Notes: generated by a model not told the origin, from the letters alone. DNA of 64,000 bases from Lachnospiraceae bacterium (GCA_021771755.1 JAETOL010000003.1:248001-312000), one strand, 5' to 3'. Shown: positions 1 through 8,149, numbered from the stretch's first letter. Translations and numbers: made by a program.

Positions 1-509
1 ACCACAAGAAAGAGAAGCGGGATGGCCACAACAAAGATCAGGGCGCAGCGCAGGTTGATGGTAAAAGCCATCACCATGGAGCCCAGAACGATAAAAGGAC
101 TTCGAAGGAGAAGACGAAGACCCATATTCAGGCCGTTCTGTACCTGATTGATGTCATTGGTCAGTCTGGTGATCAGAGTAGGAGTACCAACCTGATCAAG
201 TTCTGTGTAGGAAAAGCTTTGTACATGGTCAAAAACAGCCTGACGGAGCTGTGCGGCAAATCCCACACTTGCCTTTGCGGCAAAATACTGGGCTGTAATG
301 CTTACGGTAAGACCTGCGGCAGCCATAAGGATCAGCAGAAAGAAATTTCGCAGGATAAAGCTGCGGTTATTTCCGGCGATACCGATATCAATGATCCGGG
401 CAATCACAACAGGAACCAGCAGGTCAAATATCACTTCGAGAAACTTGAAAAAAGGAGCAAGGATGCTTTCTTTTTTATAGTTTTTCAGATAGACAGCGAG
501 AGATCGCAT
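1..509 (-). CDS. ABC exporter half-transporter, N-terminal part (cut by window edge)
   Basis: The minus-strand frame starts with ATG at 509 (MRSLAVYLKNYKKES...) and stays open to the window edge, so only about 169 N-terminal residues are visible. A GGAGG ribosome binding site lies just upstream. The visible part is the first membrane half of a type I exporter permease domain: hydrophobic helices alternate with segments such as ELDQVGTPTLITRLTNDINQVQ, typical of the coupling helix region. It closely resembles the start of the exporter subunit at 2362-4095, so it is probably the first subunit of a second, paralogous pair continuing to the left. The ATP-binding domain is outside the window. It is transcribed divergently from the GNAT gene at 612. 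Confidence 0.85.
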   Translation of the reverse strand, partial: MRSLAVYLKNYKKESILAPFFKFLEVIFDLLVPVVIARIIDIGIAGNNRSFILRNFFLLILMAAAGLTVSITAQYFAAKASVGFAAQLRQAVFDHVQSFSYTELDQVGTPTLITRLTNDINQVQNGLNMGLRLLLRSPFIVLGSMVMAFTINLRCALIFVVAIPLLFLV

Positions 510-540
510 GGTATGTTTCCTCCATTTTTATAGTATAGGT

Positions 541-587
541 ATCAGGATGTTACCTGATTGACAATCAACATTATACTCCTGTACAAT
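541..587. promoter_or_regulatory. Divergent promoter region with overlapping dyads
   Basis: On the plus strand TTGACA (558-563) is followed 18 bases later by TACAAT (582-587), a good sigma-A promoter for the gene at 612. The -35 lies inside a perfect palindrome, TGATTGACAATCA (555-567). Next to it is a second dyad, ATCAGG-N6-CCTGAT (541-558). Read on the minus strand the same palindrome gives TTGTCA, a -35 for the exporter gene, with TATACT at 532-537 but an over-long 21-base spacer. The layout suggests one regulator acting on both divergent promoters; which one is not known. Confidence 0.5.
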
Positions 588-611
588 GAGATAGAAAAGG
601 AGAAAAAACAA

Positions 612-1109
612 ATGAAAATAAGAAAAGCAGAGAAAAAAGATCTTGCAGATATTTTGAGGATTTACGATCATGCCAGAAAATTTATGGCTCAGAATGGAAA
701 TCCGGATCAGTGGGCGGATAAATATCCCTCCGGAGAGAGGATCGTCCGCGATATAGAAGAACAGATCAGCTATGTGTGTACGGAAGACCGGCAGATCCGG
801 GGAGTTTTTGTGTTTTTTAAAGGAGAGGATCCCACTTACCAGGTGATAGAAAACGGCAGCTGGCGACGGGAGCAGTCTTATGGAGTGATCCACCGGGTGG
901 CTTCTGACGGAACGGTCCGGGGTGTGGCAGAAGCCTGCTTTACATACTGCAAAAATCAGACCGGCTATCTGAGGATCGACACTCATAAGGATAACATTCC
1001 CATGCAGAAGGTTCTGGAAAAAAACGGATTCTGCCAGTGTGGGATCATATATACAGAGGACGGTTCCAAAAGGATCGCTTATGACTGGATGGAGGAAAGG
1101 AACAAATGA
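612..1109 (+). CDS. GNAT-family N-acetyltransferase
   Basis: This 165-residue protein begins MKIRKAEKKDLADILRIYD and has the usual GNAT layout: an N-terminal strand/helix, a central acetyl-CoA-binding region, and a C-terminal segment (IDTHKDNIPMQKVLEKNGF) matching the conserved 'N-x-x-M/A-x-x-x-Y/L-x-K-x-G-F' end of the fold. ATG at 612 is chosen because AAGGAG lies 8-10 bases upstream; an upstream TTG at 558 lies inside the promoter. The acceptor substrate cannot be told from sequence. It overlaps the next gene by 4 bases (ATGA), so the two are probably translationally coupled. Confidence 0.85.
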   Translation: MKIRKAEKKDLADILRIYDHARKFMAQNGNPDQWADKYPSGERIVRDIEEQISYVCTEDRQIRGVFVFFKGEDPTYQVIENGSWRREQSYGVIHRVASDGTVRGVAEACFTYCKNQTGYLRIDTHKDNIPMQKVLEKNGFCQCGIIYTEDGSKRIAYDWMEERNK

Positions 1110-1777
1110 GAAGAGAGGTAACACTGGAGGAAATCTCCGACGGCAATTTATATGAAGCAAATGATATGGTAAAGGCAGACTGCCAGGATTGTCAGGGCTG
1201 CTGCGACTGCTGTCAGGGTATGGGGGATACGGTGATTCTGGATCCTTATGATGTGCACAGGCTCTGTCAGGGACTTGGAAAAGCACCGGAAGAGCTTATG
1301 AGTACGGTATTGGAGCTGGGAGTGACCGATGGAAACATTCTGCCGCATCTGGCTATGAAGGGGCCGCAGGAGCGCTGTGTATTTCTGAATGAGGAAGGCC
1401 GATGCTCTATCCATCCGATACGACCGGGATTCTGCAGGCTGTTTCCTCTGGGACGATATTATACAGAAGGTGGATTTAAATATATTCTTCAGATCCATGA
1501 ATGTAAAAAGAAAAACCGGTCCAAGATCAAGGTAAAAAAATGGCTGGACACACCGGATCTGAAGCAGTATGAAAAATTTGTCCTGGACTGGCATGATTTT
1601 CTGATTGATGTGCAGGAGGTTTTTTATCAGACGGAAGATGAAACACTTATAAAAAACCTGAATATGTATGTGCTCAGTCGTTTTTACTACACGCCGTTTG
1701 ATGAAAAAGAAGCTTTTTATCCGCAGTTTTATCAGCGGCTGGAGGCGGCAAAGGAGCTTCTGAAGCTTGAAATCTGA
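1106..1777 (+). CDS. YkgJ-type cysteine-cluster (Fe/Zn-chelating) protein
   Basis: This 223-residue protein is rich in cysteines. An N-terminal cluster (CQDCQGCCDCC, about residues 26-36) and a second group (ERCVFLNEEGRCSIH...RPGFCRLFP, about 90-115) match the YkgJ/'putative zinc- or iron-chelating domain' family, where the cysteines are thought to bind metal or an Fe-S cluster. The family has no firmly assigned reaction. The C-terminal half has no recognised domain. The start overlaps the GNAT stop by 4 bases, so both are read from the promoter at 558-587. A stop at 1775-1777 is followed by the promoter of the MarR operon. Confidence 0.8.
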   Translation: MRREVTLEEISDGNLYEANDMVKADCQDCQGCCDCCQGMGDTVILDPYDVHRLCQGLGKAPEELMSTVLELGVTDGNILPHLAMKGPQERCVFLNEEGRCSIHPIRPGFCRLFPLGRYYTEGGFKYILQIHECKKKNRSKIKVKKWLDTPDLKQYEKFVLDWHDFLIDVQEVFYQTEDETLIKNLNMYVLSRFYYTPFDEKEAFYPQFYQRLEAAKELLKLEI

Positions 1778-1803
1778 CCACAGGGAAAATCTGTAAAAAC
1801 ATA

Positions 1804-1832
1804 TTGACATTAAAAATTCTTCTTTGTATAAT
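1804..1832 (+). promoter_or_regulatory. Consensus sigma-A promoter of the marR-ABC operon
   Basis: TTGACA (1804-1809), a 17-base spacer and TATAAT (1827-1832) match the consensus exactly. It drives the MarR regulator and the two exporter genes. Confidence 0.85.
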
Positions 1833-1838
1833 GTGAAA

Positions 1839-1854
1839 AGTTAGGACGCTAACT
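1839..1854. promoter_or_regulatory. Candidate MarR operator (dyad AGTTAG-GACG-CTAACT)
   Basis: A perfect inverted repeat with 6-base arms and a 4-base centre starts 6 bases after the -10 box, covering the expected transcription start. Its form (TTAG...CTAA) resembles operators of MarR-family regulators in Firmicutes. Autorepression by the MarR protein encoded just downstream is the simplest reading; it is inference. Confidence 0.6.
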
Positions 1855-1873
1855 AAAAGGAAAGAGGTAAAAA

Positions 1874-2365
1874 ATGCAGGATATTGACCAGAAAATCCGG
1901 GATATGCACACAGGAAGGCTGATACGTATTTTATCACATCAGCTGAAACGCAGTCAGAAGCCGGTGAAAGCAATGGAGGAAAATGAACTTACTCCCATGC
2001 AGAAGCATGTACTGAAGTATATTCTTCTGGAAACGCTTCACAGGGATATTTATCAGAAAAATCTGGAGGAGGAGTTCCAGATCCGGAAATCCACAGCCTC
2101 AGGTATTTTGAAGCTTATGGAAAAAAACGGTTTTATTTACCGGGAAAGCGTGAAAGAGGATGCAAGGCTGAAAAGAATACTGCCCACAAAAAAAGCGGAG
2201 GCTATCCGTCCGGCTATTCTGGAGCATATTCAGGAGACAGAAGCCCGCATGACAAAAGGAATTTCAGATGAGGACCTTTTGTTATGCAAAAAAGTCCTTT
2301 GCCAGATGTGTCGTAATCTTGCAGAAAATAACAGGGAGAATAAGGAGGTAGACAAAGAAGAATGA
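1874..2365 (+). CDS. MarR-family transcriptional regulator
   Basis: This 163-residue protein has a winged helix-turn-helix: a helical N-terminus, LTPMQKHVLKYILLE, a recognition segment (EFQIRKSTASGILKLMEKNGFIYR) and a wing ending in DARLKRILPTKKAEA, the hallmark MarR order in which Asp/Arg in the wing contact DNA. GAAAGAGG upstream of the ATG serves as ribosome binding site. The gene overlaps the exporter gene by 4 bases and its own promoter carries a dyad over the start site, so it is likely an autorepressor that lifts repression of the exporter when it binds a small ligand or drug. The ligand is unknown. Confidence 0.88.
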   Translation: MQDIDQKIRDMHTGRLIRILSHQLKRSQKPVKAMEENELTPMQKHVLKYILLETLHRDIYQKNLEEEFQIRKSTASGILKLMEKNGFIYRESVKEDARLKRILPTKKAEAIRPAILEHIQETEARMTKGISDEDLLLCKKVLCQMCRNLAENNRENKEVDKEE

Positions 2366-4095
2366 ATAAGACACTTTTAAAATCCGTCAGGGAATACAAG
2401 AAACAGTCTGTACTGGCTCCGTTCTTTGTGATCCTTGAGGTATTTATGGAAGTTCTGATCCCTATGGAAATGGCGAAGATCATTGATATCGGCATTGCGC
2501 AGGGAAATCTGGGCTACATTATGCAGAGAGGTCTGATCCTTGTCATCATGGCCATGCTTGCACTGTGGTTCGGTGTGCTTGCCGGAAATATGGCCGCTGT
2601 GGCAGGCGCCGGTTATGCAAAAAATCTGAGACATGACATTTTTTATAAGGTACAGGATTTTTCCTTTAAGAATATCGATCATTTTTCCACATCCGGTCTT
2701 GTTACACGAATGACAACAGATATCACAAACGTACAGATGGCATATATGATGAGTATCCGTATGCTGGCAAGAGCTCCGATCATGATCATCCTTTCCTGGG
2801 TAATGACTCTGGTAATCAATGTAAAGATCGCGCTGCTCTTTCTGATCGTGATTCCGTTCCTTGGCGGAACGCTCATTTTTATTGCCAAAAAAGCCCATCC
2901 CCATTTTATCAAGGTGTTTGACGAGTATGATATCCTGAATAATTCCGTTCAGGAGAACGTCAATGCCTCCCGTGTGGTAAAGGCTTTTGTAAGAGAAGAA
3001 CATGAGATCGATAAATTTCACGGTATTTCCAAATATGTATACGACCTTTTTACAAAAGCGGAGAAGATTGTTGCATGGAACTCTCCGGTGATGCAGTTTA
3101 CCATGTATACAGTGGTGCTTCTCCTTGTGGCAATTGGAGGAAAAAGCATTGTATTTGGAAGTATGGCAACAGGAGAACTGACAAGCGTGATCGTATATGC
3201 ACTTCAGATACTGATGTCTCTTTCCATGGTAACCTTTGTGTTTGTTATGATCATGATTGCAGAGGCCTCTACAGACCGTATTACAGAAGTGCTTACCGAG
3301 ACACCGGAAATGAAGGACAAGGAAGATGCAGTCACGGAGGTCCCGAATGGAGATATTGTATTTGACCATGTAAACTTCAGCTATGGCGGAAAAGGTGGAA
3401 ATCTTTCCCTGAAAGACATCAATCTTCATATCCGGTCCGGACAGACGATCGGTATCATTGGAGGTACCGGAAGTGCCAAGTCTACGCTGGTGCAGATGAT
3501 TCCCCGGCTTTATGATGTAACAGAAGGAAGCGTAAAGGTCGGCGGTATCGACGTACGGGATTACAATCTGGAAGTTCTCCGTGATCAGGTTTCCATGGTA
3601 CTTCAGAAGAATGTGCTGTTTTCCGGTACAATTTACGAGAATATCCGCTGGGGCAACGAACATGCCAGTGAAGAGGAAGTGCAGAGAGTCTGTAAGCTTG
3701 CGCAGGCAGACGGCTTTGTCAATGAATTTCCGGCAGGCTACAACACTCAGATCGTTCAGGGCGGAAACAATGTTTCCGGCGGTCAGAAGCAGCGTCTCTG
3801 TATCGCCAGGGCACTTTTGAAAAAACCGAAGATCCTGATCCTGGATGATTCCACAAGCGCAGTGGATACCAGGACAGATGCGCTGATCCGTAAGGCTTTT
3901 CGTGAAGAAATCCCGGATACCACCAAGATCATCATTGCCCAGCGAGTAGCATCCATTGAGGACGCAGATCAGATCATTGTACTGGATGGCGGTGAAGTGG
4001 CAGGTATAGGAACTTCACAGGAGCTTCTTCAGACAAATGAGATTTACAGAGAAGTTTATGAATCCCAGATCAAGGGAGGTGAGGATGATGAATGA
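2362..4095 (+). CDS. ABC multidrug-type exporter, subunit with degenerate ATP site
   Basis: This 577-residue half-transporter joins a six-helix membrane domain (about 1-310) to an ATPase domain. The Walker A is GGTGSAKST (about 367), with Ala where Gly normally precedes Lys. The signature is VSGGQ (about 470), the Walker B ends LILDDS with Asp in place of the catalytic Glu (about 495), and the switch loop reads IIAQR with Gln in place of His (about 523). Such changes mark the non-catalytic-site partner in heterodimeric exporters (BmrCD/LmrCD type). Its partner is the next gene, which overlaps it by a few bases. Export of drugs, peptides or lipids is possible; the substrate is not known. Confidence 0.88.
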   Translation: MNKTLLKSVREYKKQSVLAPFFVILEVFMEVLIPMEMAKIIDIGIAQGNLGYIMQRGLILVIMAMLALWFGVLAGNMAAVAGAGYAKNLRHDIFYKVQDFSFKNIDHFSTSGLVTRMTTDITNVQMAYMMSIRMLARAPIMIILSWVMTLVINVKIALLFLIVIPFLGGTLIFIAKKAHPHFIKVFDEYDILNNSVQENVNASRVVKAFVREEHEIDKFHGISKYVYDLFTKAEKIVAWNSPVMQFTMYTVVLLLVAIGGKSIVFGSMATGELTSVIVYALQILMSLSMVTFVFVMIMIAEASTDRITEVLTETPEMKDKEDAVTEVPNGDIVFDHVNFSYGGKGGNLSLKDINLHIRSGQTIGIIGGTGSAKSTLVQMIPRLYDVTEGSVKVGGIDVRDYNLEVLRDQVSMVLQKNVLFSGTIYENIRWGNEHASEEEVQRVCKLAQADGFVNEFPAGYNTQIVQGGNNVSGGQKQRLCIARALLKKPKILILDDSTSAVDTRTDALIRKAFREEIPDTTKIIIAQRVASIEDADQIIVLDGGEVAGIGTSQELLQTNEIYREVYESQIKGGEDDE

Positions 4096-5989
4096 AAAAC
4101 AGAATAAAAAGAAAATGCGCCGGCTTTCTAAGGATAATCTGAAAACCGCAAAGCGTCTTTTGAAGTATATGACAGAAACTTATAAAATACAGTTGATCCT
4201 GGTGTTTATCTGTATTCTGATCAGTTCCGTGGCGACGATTTCTGTATCCTTGTCCCTGAAATTCCTTCTGGATGACTTTATCATCCCTCTGATCGGACAA
4301 CAGACTCCGGATTTTGCCGGGCTTTACCGCGCTCTGGCAGTACTGGGCGGCATCTTCCTTCTGGGTGTGATCTCAACCTTTATCTATACCAGAATGATGG
4401 TATTTATCGGACAGGGTGTGCTGAAAAGAGTGCGTGACGATATGTTTGAGCACATGCAGACACTTCCGATCCGTTATTTTGACCAGAGGACCAACGGTTC
4501 CATCATGAGTCTTTACACCAATGATACGGATACACTGAGACAGATGATCAGTCAGTCGATCCCTCAGGCGCTGATGGCATTTTTTACAATCATCGTTACC
4601 TTTATTTCCATGATCGCACTGAGTCCTCTTCTGACGCTTCTGGCGGTTGCGGTGATCTTCGTAATGATCTTTGTGACAAATAAGATCGGCGGCAACAGTG
4701 GAAAATACTTTGTCAGCCAGCAGATGTCTCTGGCAGAGGTGACAGGTTTTGTGGAAGAGCGGATGAATGGTCAGAGAGTGGTAAAAGTATTTAACCACGA
4801 GCGGAAATCCGAAGAGGAGTTTGACAAGCTGAACGAAGCGCTTTTTGAAAGTGCATCCAAGGCGCATACTTACGCAAATATGATGGGTCCGGTTATCGGA
4901 AATATCGGAAACCTGCAGTTTGTACTGACAGCAGTACTGGGAGGCCTGCTTTCCGTTCTGGGAATCGGCGGCATTACTCTTGGTGTCATGGCTTCCTATC
5001 TTCAGTTTACAAAAAGCTTTACTCAGCCTTTTATGCAGGTGGCACAGCAGTTTAATGCCATTGTCATGGCACTTGCCGGTGCAGAACGTATCTTTAACCT
5101 GATCGACGAGGAACCGGAAAAAGACGAGGGTTATGTAACTCTTGTCAATGCCAGAAAAGATGCAGACGGAAATATTGTGGAATGTAAAGAACGTACCGGA
5201 ATGTGGGCATGGAAGCATCCTCATTCCGCAGATGGCTCTGTATCTTATACAGAACTGACCGGAGACGTGGTATTTGAAAATGTAACCTTTGGATATAATG
5301 AAGATAAGGTGATTTTGGAGAATATCAGCCTTTATGCAAAGCCGGGGCAGAAGCTGGCATTTGTAGGGTCCACAGGTGCGGGAAAAACAACCATCACAAA
5401 CCTGATCAATCGTTTCTATGATATTCAGGAAGGCAAGATCCGCTATGACGGCATCAATATCAGCAAGATCAAAAAAGACGATCTTCGCCGTTCCTTAGGA
5501 ATCGTGCTTCAGGATACCCACCTGTTTACCGGTACGATCATGGACAATATCCGTTATGGAAAGCTGGATGCAACAGATGAAGAGGTTTACCGGGCTGCGA
5601 AGCTTGCCCATGCCGATCAGTTTATCCGGATGCTTCCCAATGGATATCAGACCATGCTCAGCGGCGACGGCGAGGAGCTTTCTCAGGGACAGAGACAGCT
5701 GCTTTCTATTGCAAGAGCAGCAGTGGCAGATCCGCCGGTGCTGATCCTCGATGAGGCAACCTCCAGCATCGATACCCGTACGGAAAGCATTGTCCAGAAG
5801 GGTATGGACAACCTGATGAAAGGCCGTACCGTATTTGTGATCGCCCACAGACTTTCCACCATCCGCAACAGCAATGCCATCATTGTACTGGATCATGGAA
5901 AGATCATTGAAAGAGGCGACCATGAGGATCTGATTAAAATGAAAGGAACTTATTACCAGCTGTATACAGGAAAGCTGGAATTGTCCTAA
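4088..5989 (+). CDS. ABC multidrug-type exporter, subunit with canonical ATP site
   Basis: This 633-residue half-transporter has a six-helix membrane domain followed by an ATPase domain with normal motifs: STGAGKTT (about 427), LSQGQ (about 530), VLILDEAT with the catalytic Glu (about 550) and IAHRLST with the switch His (about 586). It pairs with the preceding subunit to form a heterodimer with one active and one degenerate ATP site. The start is set by GGGAGG at 4074-4079; ATG at 4088 gives 8-base spacing, ATG at 4085 is also possible. About 45 extra residues between the membrane and ATPase domains (around 355-400, with GMWAWKHPHS) are more than most family members carry. Its stop codon abuts the left end of the structured repeat. 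Confidence 0.88.
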   Translation: MNEKQNKKKMRRLSKDNLKTAKRLLKYMTETYKIQLILVFICILISSVATISVSLSLKFLLDDFIIPLIGQQTPDFAGLYRALAVLGGIFLLGVISTFIYTRMMVFIGQGVLKRVRDDMFEHMQTLPIRYFDQRTNGSIMSLYTNDTDTLRQMISQSIPQALMAFFTIIVTFISMIALSPLLTLLAVAVIFVMIFVTNKIGGNSGKYFVSQQMSLAEVTGFVEERMNGQRVVKVFNHERKSEEEFDKLNEALFESASKAHTYANMMGPVIGNIGNLQFVLTAVLGGLLSVLGIGGITLGVMASYLQFTKSFTQPFMQVAQQFNAIVMALAGAERIFNLIDEEPEKDEGYVTLVNARKDADGNIVECKERTGMWAWKHPHSADGSVSYTELTGDVVFENVTFGYNEDKVILENISLYAKPGQKLAFVGSTGAGKTTITNLINRFYDIQEGKIRYDGINISKIKKDDLRRSLGIVLQDTHLFTGTIMDNIRYGKLDATDEEVYRAAKLAHADQFIRMLPNGYQTMLSGDGEELSQGQRQLLSIARAAVADPPVLILDEATSSIDTRTESIVQKGMDNLMKGRTVFVIAHRLSTIRNSNAIIVLDHGKIIERGDHEDLIKMKGTYYQLYTGKLELS

Positions 5990-6501
5990 AAATTTCTGTT
6001 TGTGGGGAAGGGCGGAATATGATTTTTGTCTGTAGCTGACATGCAGGAATGGATTCTTCTGCTACAAAAGCCGGTTCGAGACTTGGAAAATTCTAAGCTT
6101 CTGCTTCTTTGCAAGAAAACGATCCCTCGAATGCTGAACTCGTCTGCGACTCAGACAGCAGCATCCGGGGGATCAATGCAAATCCGCAGAAAGCAAGAAT
6201 TTTACCCAAGTCTCTCAATGCTTCTGAACCAGAAGAATCCATTTCTGCATTGTTTTTCCAGACAGCAAATTTATATTCCTGGAGTTTTCTGCTCTCGGGC
6301 AGGAGCGCAGGGTGCAGCCATGCTAGCCAGCCTGCGGGCTGGCAACCGGCCGAAGACCGAAAATATCCGAAAAGATTTCTGTTTGGCTGATTACCTGCAA
6401 TCAGATGCAAAGAGAAAAAGGCACTATGATCTGCCTTTTTCTCTTTGCATCGTCTGTGGGTAACAAGAAACAAAATCTGTTCTTTCCCTACAAACAGATA
6501 T
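5990..6501. repeat. Structured ~0.5 kb repeat element, copy 1 (MITE-like)
   Basis: This non-coding stretch between two convergent genes is repeated, at high identity, at 39741-40270. Its ends are inverted copies of each other: the left reads AAATTTCTGTTTGTGGGG, the reverse complement of the right reads AAATATCTGTTTGTAGGG. Inside are several hairpins: GTCTG-cgact-CAGAC nested in TGCTG...CAGCA (around 6131-6165), CCAGCC-TGCG-GGCTGG (around 6328), and a perfect 20-base-pair hairpin at 6404-6451. Short frames inside it have no good ribosome binding sites and are not conserved between copies. It looks like a non-autonomous mobile or structured-RNA element. No transposase is seen. Confidence 0.8.
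6404..6451. terminator. 20-bp perfect hairpin, bidirectional terminator-like, in repeat copy 1
   Basis: Arms at 6404-6423 and 6432-6451 are perfect complements with an 8-base loop. The core AAAAAGGCA...TGCCTTTTT gives a U-run in either direction, so it can end transcription of both convergent genes (4088-5989 and 6502-7926). Confidence 0.75.
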
Positions 6502-7926
6502 TTATAGGAATCTTCTCAGTGGTATGGTGAGCACTCTTAAGACTGCATAGAAAACTTTTTTCCCGAAGCTCAGTTCTTTGGGCTGATAATTTTCACCCTG
6601 GATATATTCTCCGTTTTCTCCAATGGTTTTGCTGTAGGTCTTATCCCGTTCGGCTTCCTCCCGGATCATGGAATTCAGTTTCGGGGAGTCGATGGCAAGC
6701 ATCAGTTCCGTATCCTGATAGGTGCTTCTCATATCCAGATTATAAGAGCCTACGATGCTCATCCGGTCATCGATCAGAACTGCCTTTGTATGGCAGGAAT
6801 GACCTCCCATAAATTCATAAACCTTTGCGCCTGTTTTCCAGATCTTTTTTCTCTGGTTCAGGTAATCGGTACATCCCCATGGATTTGCTCCGCTTGCCAC
6901 ATCATTGGTAATGATCTCCAAAGGGATGTTTTTTTCTTTTAACTCTGTAAGATCCTGATACATTTCTTTTCCGCAGATAATGTAAGGCGTGTAGATCAGG
7001 GCTTCTTTACCTTCCAGAAGAAGCTGGTGGATGGAATACCACATCCATGGCTCTTTATTTTCTGCCTCCAGTGGATTGCATAAAAGGGAAATCTTATTGG
7101 TCTGGAAGGTGAGCTGCTGATAATCCCATTCTGTATAGGCTTCCGGATAGGCTTTTTCCAGTTCTGCATTTCGTTTTTCAAGAGCAGTCCGACATTCCCG
7201 GACTTTTTCGGTAAGCTTTTTACAGGTGAATTCCCGACTGTCCCTGGACGCCCATATTTTTTCAAAATAAGTGCGGAGCTGATAAAGAGAAGAATCCTTC
7301 TGATCTTCTGTTTCATAGACAAAAATCTCACGGTCTATATTTTTTGCCTTGGAATAATCCCCAAGGAAGAGGTTCATCGTATTTCTTCCGCCAAGAAGGA
7401 ACATCTGGTCATCGATGATCACATATTTGTCATGGAGACGCGCCTGCATTTTCCATGGCTTGAAAAGTGTGATCGGATTGTAGATACGGAGAGAAACATT
7501 TTCATGGGAGGCCAGAGCCTGGAACCATTTGTTTCCCTTTCCTTTGACATCCATAAAGCCACTGAAGCCGTCTACGATCACCCGGACCTTTACTCCCCGG
7601 TCAGCTGCATGAAGAAGTGCCGCCATAACATCCCGCCCGCTTTTGTCCGCATTAAAGTCAAAGGTGGACAGAATGATTTCTTCTTCGGCCTGCTCGAACA
7701 GGTTCAGACGATAGAGCAGCGCGTCGGTATTGTCATTGATATAGGCAATTCGCTCTGATCCTGCAGTCTGGCTGTAAAACTCTCTTTCGCTGAAATCTTT
7801 CTGGAAGTTTTCCGAGACTTTTTTATGCCGGATATAGGGCACTGTGAGCAGGGCGATATAGAGGAGGACCAGAAGAAGGATGATCCTGCCCGGAGTCAGG
7901 AATTTCAGAAAAAAATGTCGTTTCAA
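6502..7926 (-). CDS. Phospholipase D-type cardiolipin synthase-like protein
   Basis: This 474-residue protein has an N-terminal membrane segment (about 13-32) and two phospholipase D HKD motifs, HDKYVIID (about 163-170) and HTKAVLID (about 375-382), each followed by the usual G-G/S-x-N (GGRNTMN, GSYNLDM). That matches cardiolipin synthases and related PLD enzymes, which join or hydrolyse phospholipids at the membrane. It lacks the two-helix N-terminus of classical Cls, so the exact substrate is uncertain. The start is TTG at 7924-7926, supported by GGTGA six bases upstream and no alternative Met before residue ~90. The last two codons and stop coincide with the end of the repeat's inverted terminus. 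Confidence 0.82.
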   Translation of the reverse strand: MKRHFFLKFLTPGRIILLLVLLYIALLTVPYIRHKKVSENFQKDFSEREFYSQTAGSERIAYINDNTDALLYRLNLFEQAEEEIILSTFDFNADKSGRDVMAALLHAADRGVKVRVIVDGFSGFMDVKGKGNKWFQALASHENVSLRIYNPITLFKPWKMQARLHDKYVIIDDQMFLLGGRNTMNLFLGDYSKAKNIDREIFVYETEDQKDSSLYQLRTYFEKIWASRDSREFTCKKLTEKVRECRTALEKRNAELEKAYPEAYTEWDYQQLTFQTNKISLLCNPLEAENKEPWMWYSIHQLLLEGKEALIYTPYIICGKEMYQDLTELKEKNIPLEIITNDVASGANPWGCTDYLNQRKKIWKTGAKVYEFMGGHSCHTKAVLIDDRMSIVGSYNLDMRSTYQDTELMLAIDSPKLNSMIREEAERDKTYSKTIGENGEYIQGENYQPKELSFGKKVFYAVLRVLTIPLRRFL

Positions 7927-8067
7927 ATTCGTTCACCAATTTCTAATAAAATATGATCCATGTCGGATGCCCGTCAGGTTGTAATGAAACATTCTATGCC
8001 AAATTACAGGAAAAGTAAAGCAGAAAATCTTCTTTTTTTCGTCAAATTTTTGAGATGGCTCTTACCA

Positions 8068-8131
8068 TTGTGATTTATGATGTTTTCTGATATTCTATAG
8101 ATAGTTTCAGATATTGATTCAGAATATCAGA
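8068..8131 (+). promoter_or_regulatory. Promoter with 11-bp perfect dyad upstream of the rsmH-like gene
   Basis: TTGTGA (8068-8073) and TATTCT (8091-8096) are spaced 17 bases and could be the promoter. The -10 forms part of TCTGATATTCT (8086-8096), repeated as its exact inverse AGAATATCAGA (8121-8131), two bases before the ribosome binding site AAAGGAG. The dyad could be an operator or a 5'-leader hairpin with a 24-base loop. The rest of 7930-8149 shows nothing else. Confidence 0.5.
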
Positions 8132-8149
8132 TAAAGGAGACAGAGTAAA

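Noticed and set aside
2377-3663. Long minus-strand frame (428 codons) opposite the ABC exporter
   Set aside because: It is a mirror of a well-supported gene, with Cys/His-rich, unlikely composition and no ribosome binding site.
6026-6463. Frames of up to 145 codons inside repeat copy 1
   Set aside because: The two copies of the element do not keep the same frames, there is no convincing ribosome binding site, and the region is explained by inverted termini and hairpins.
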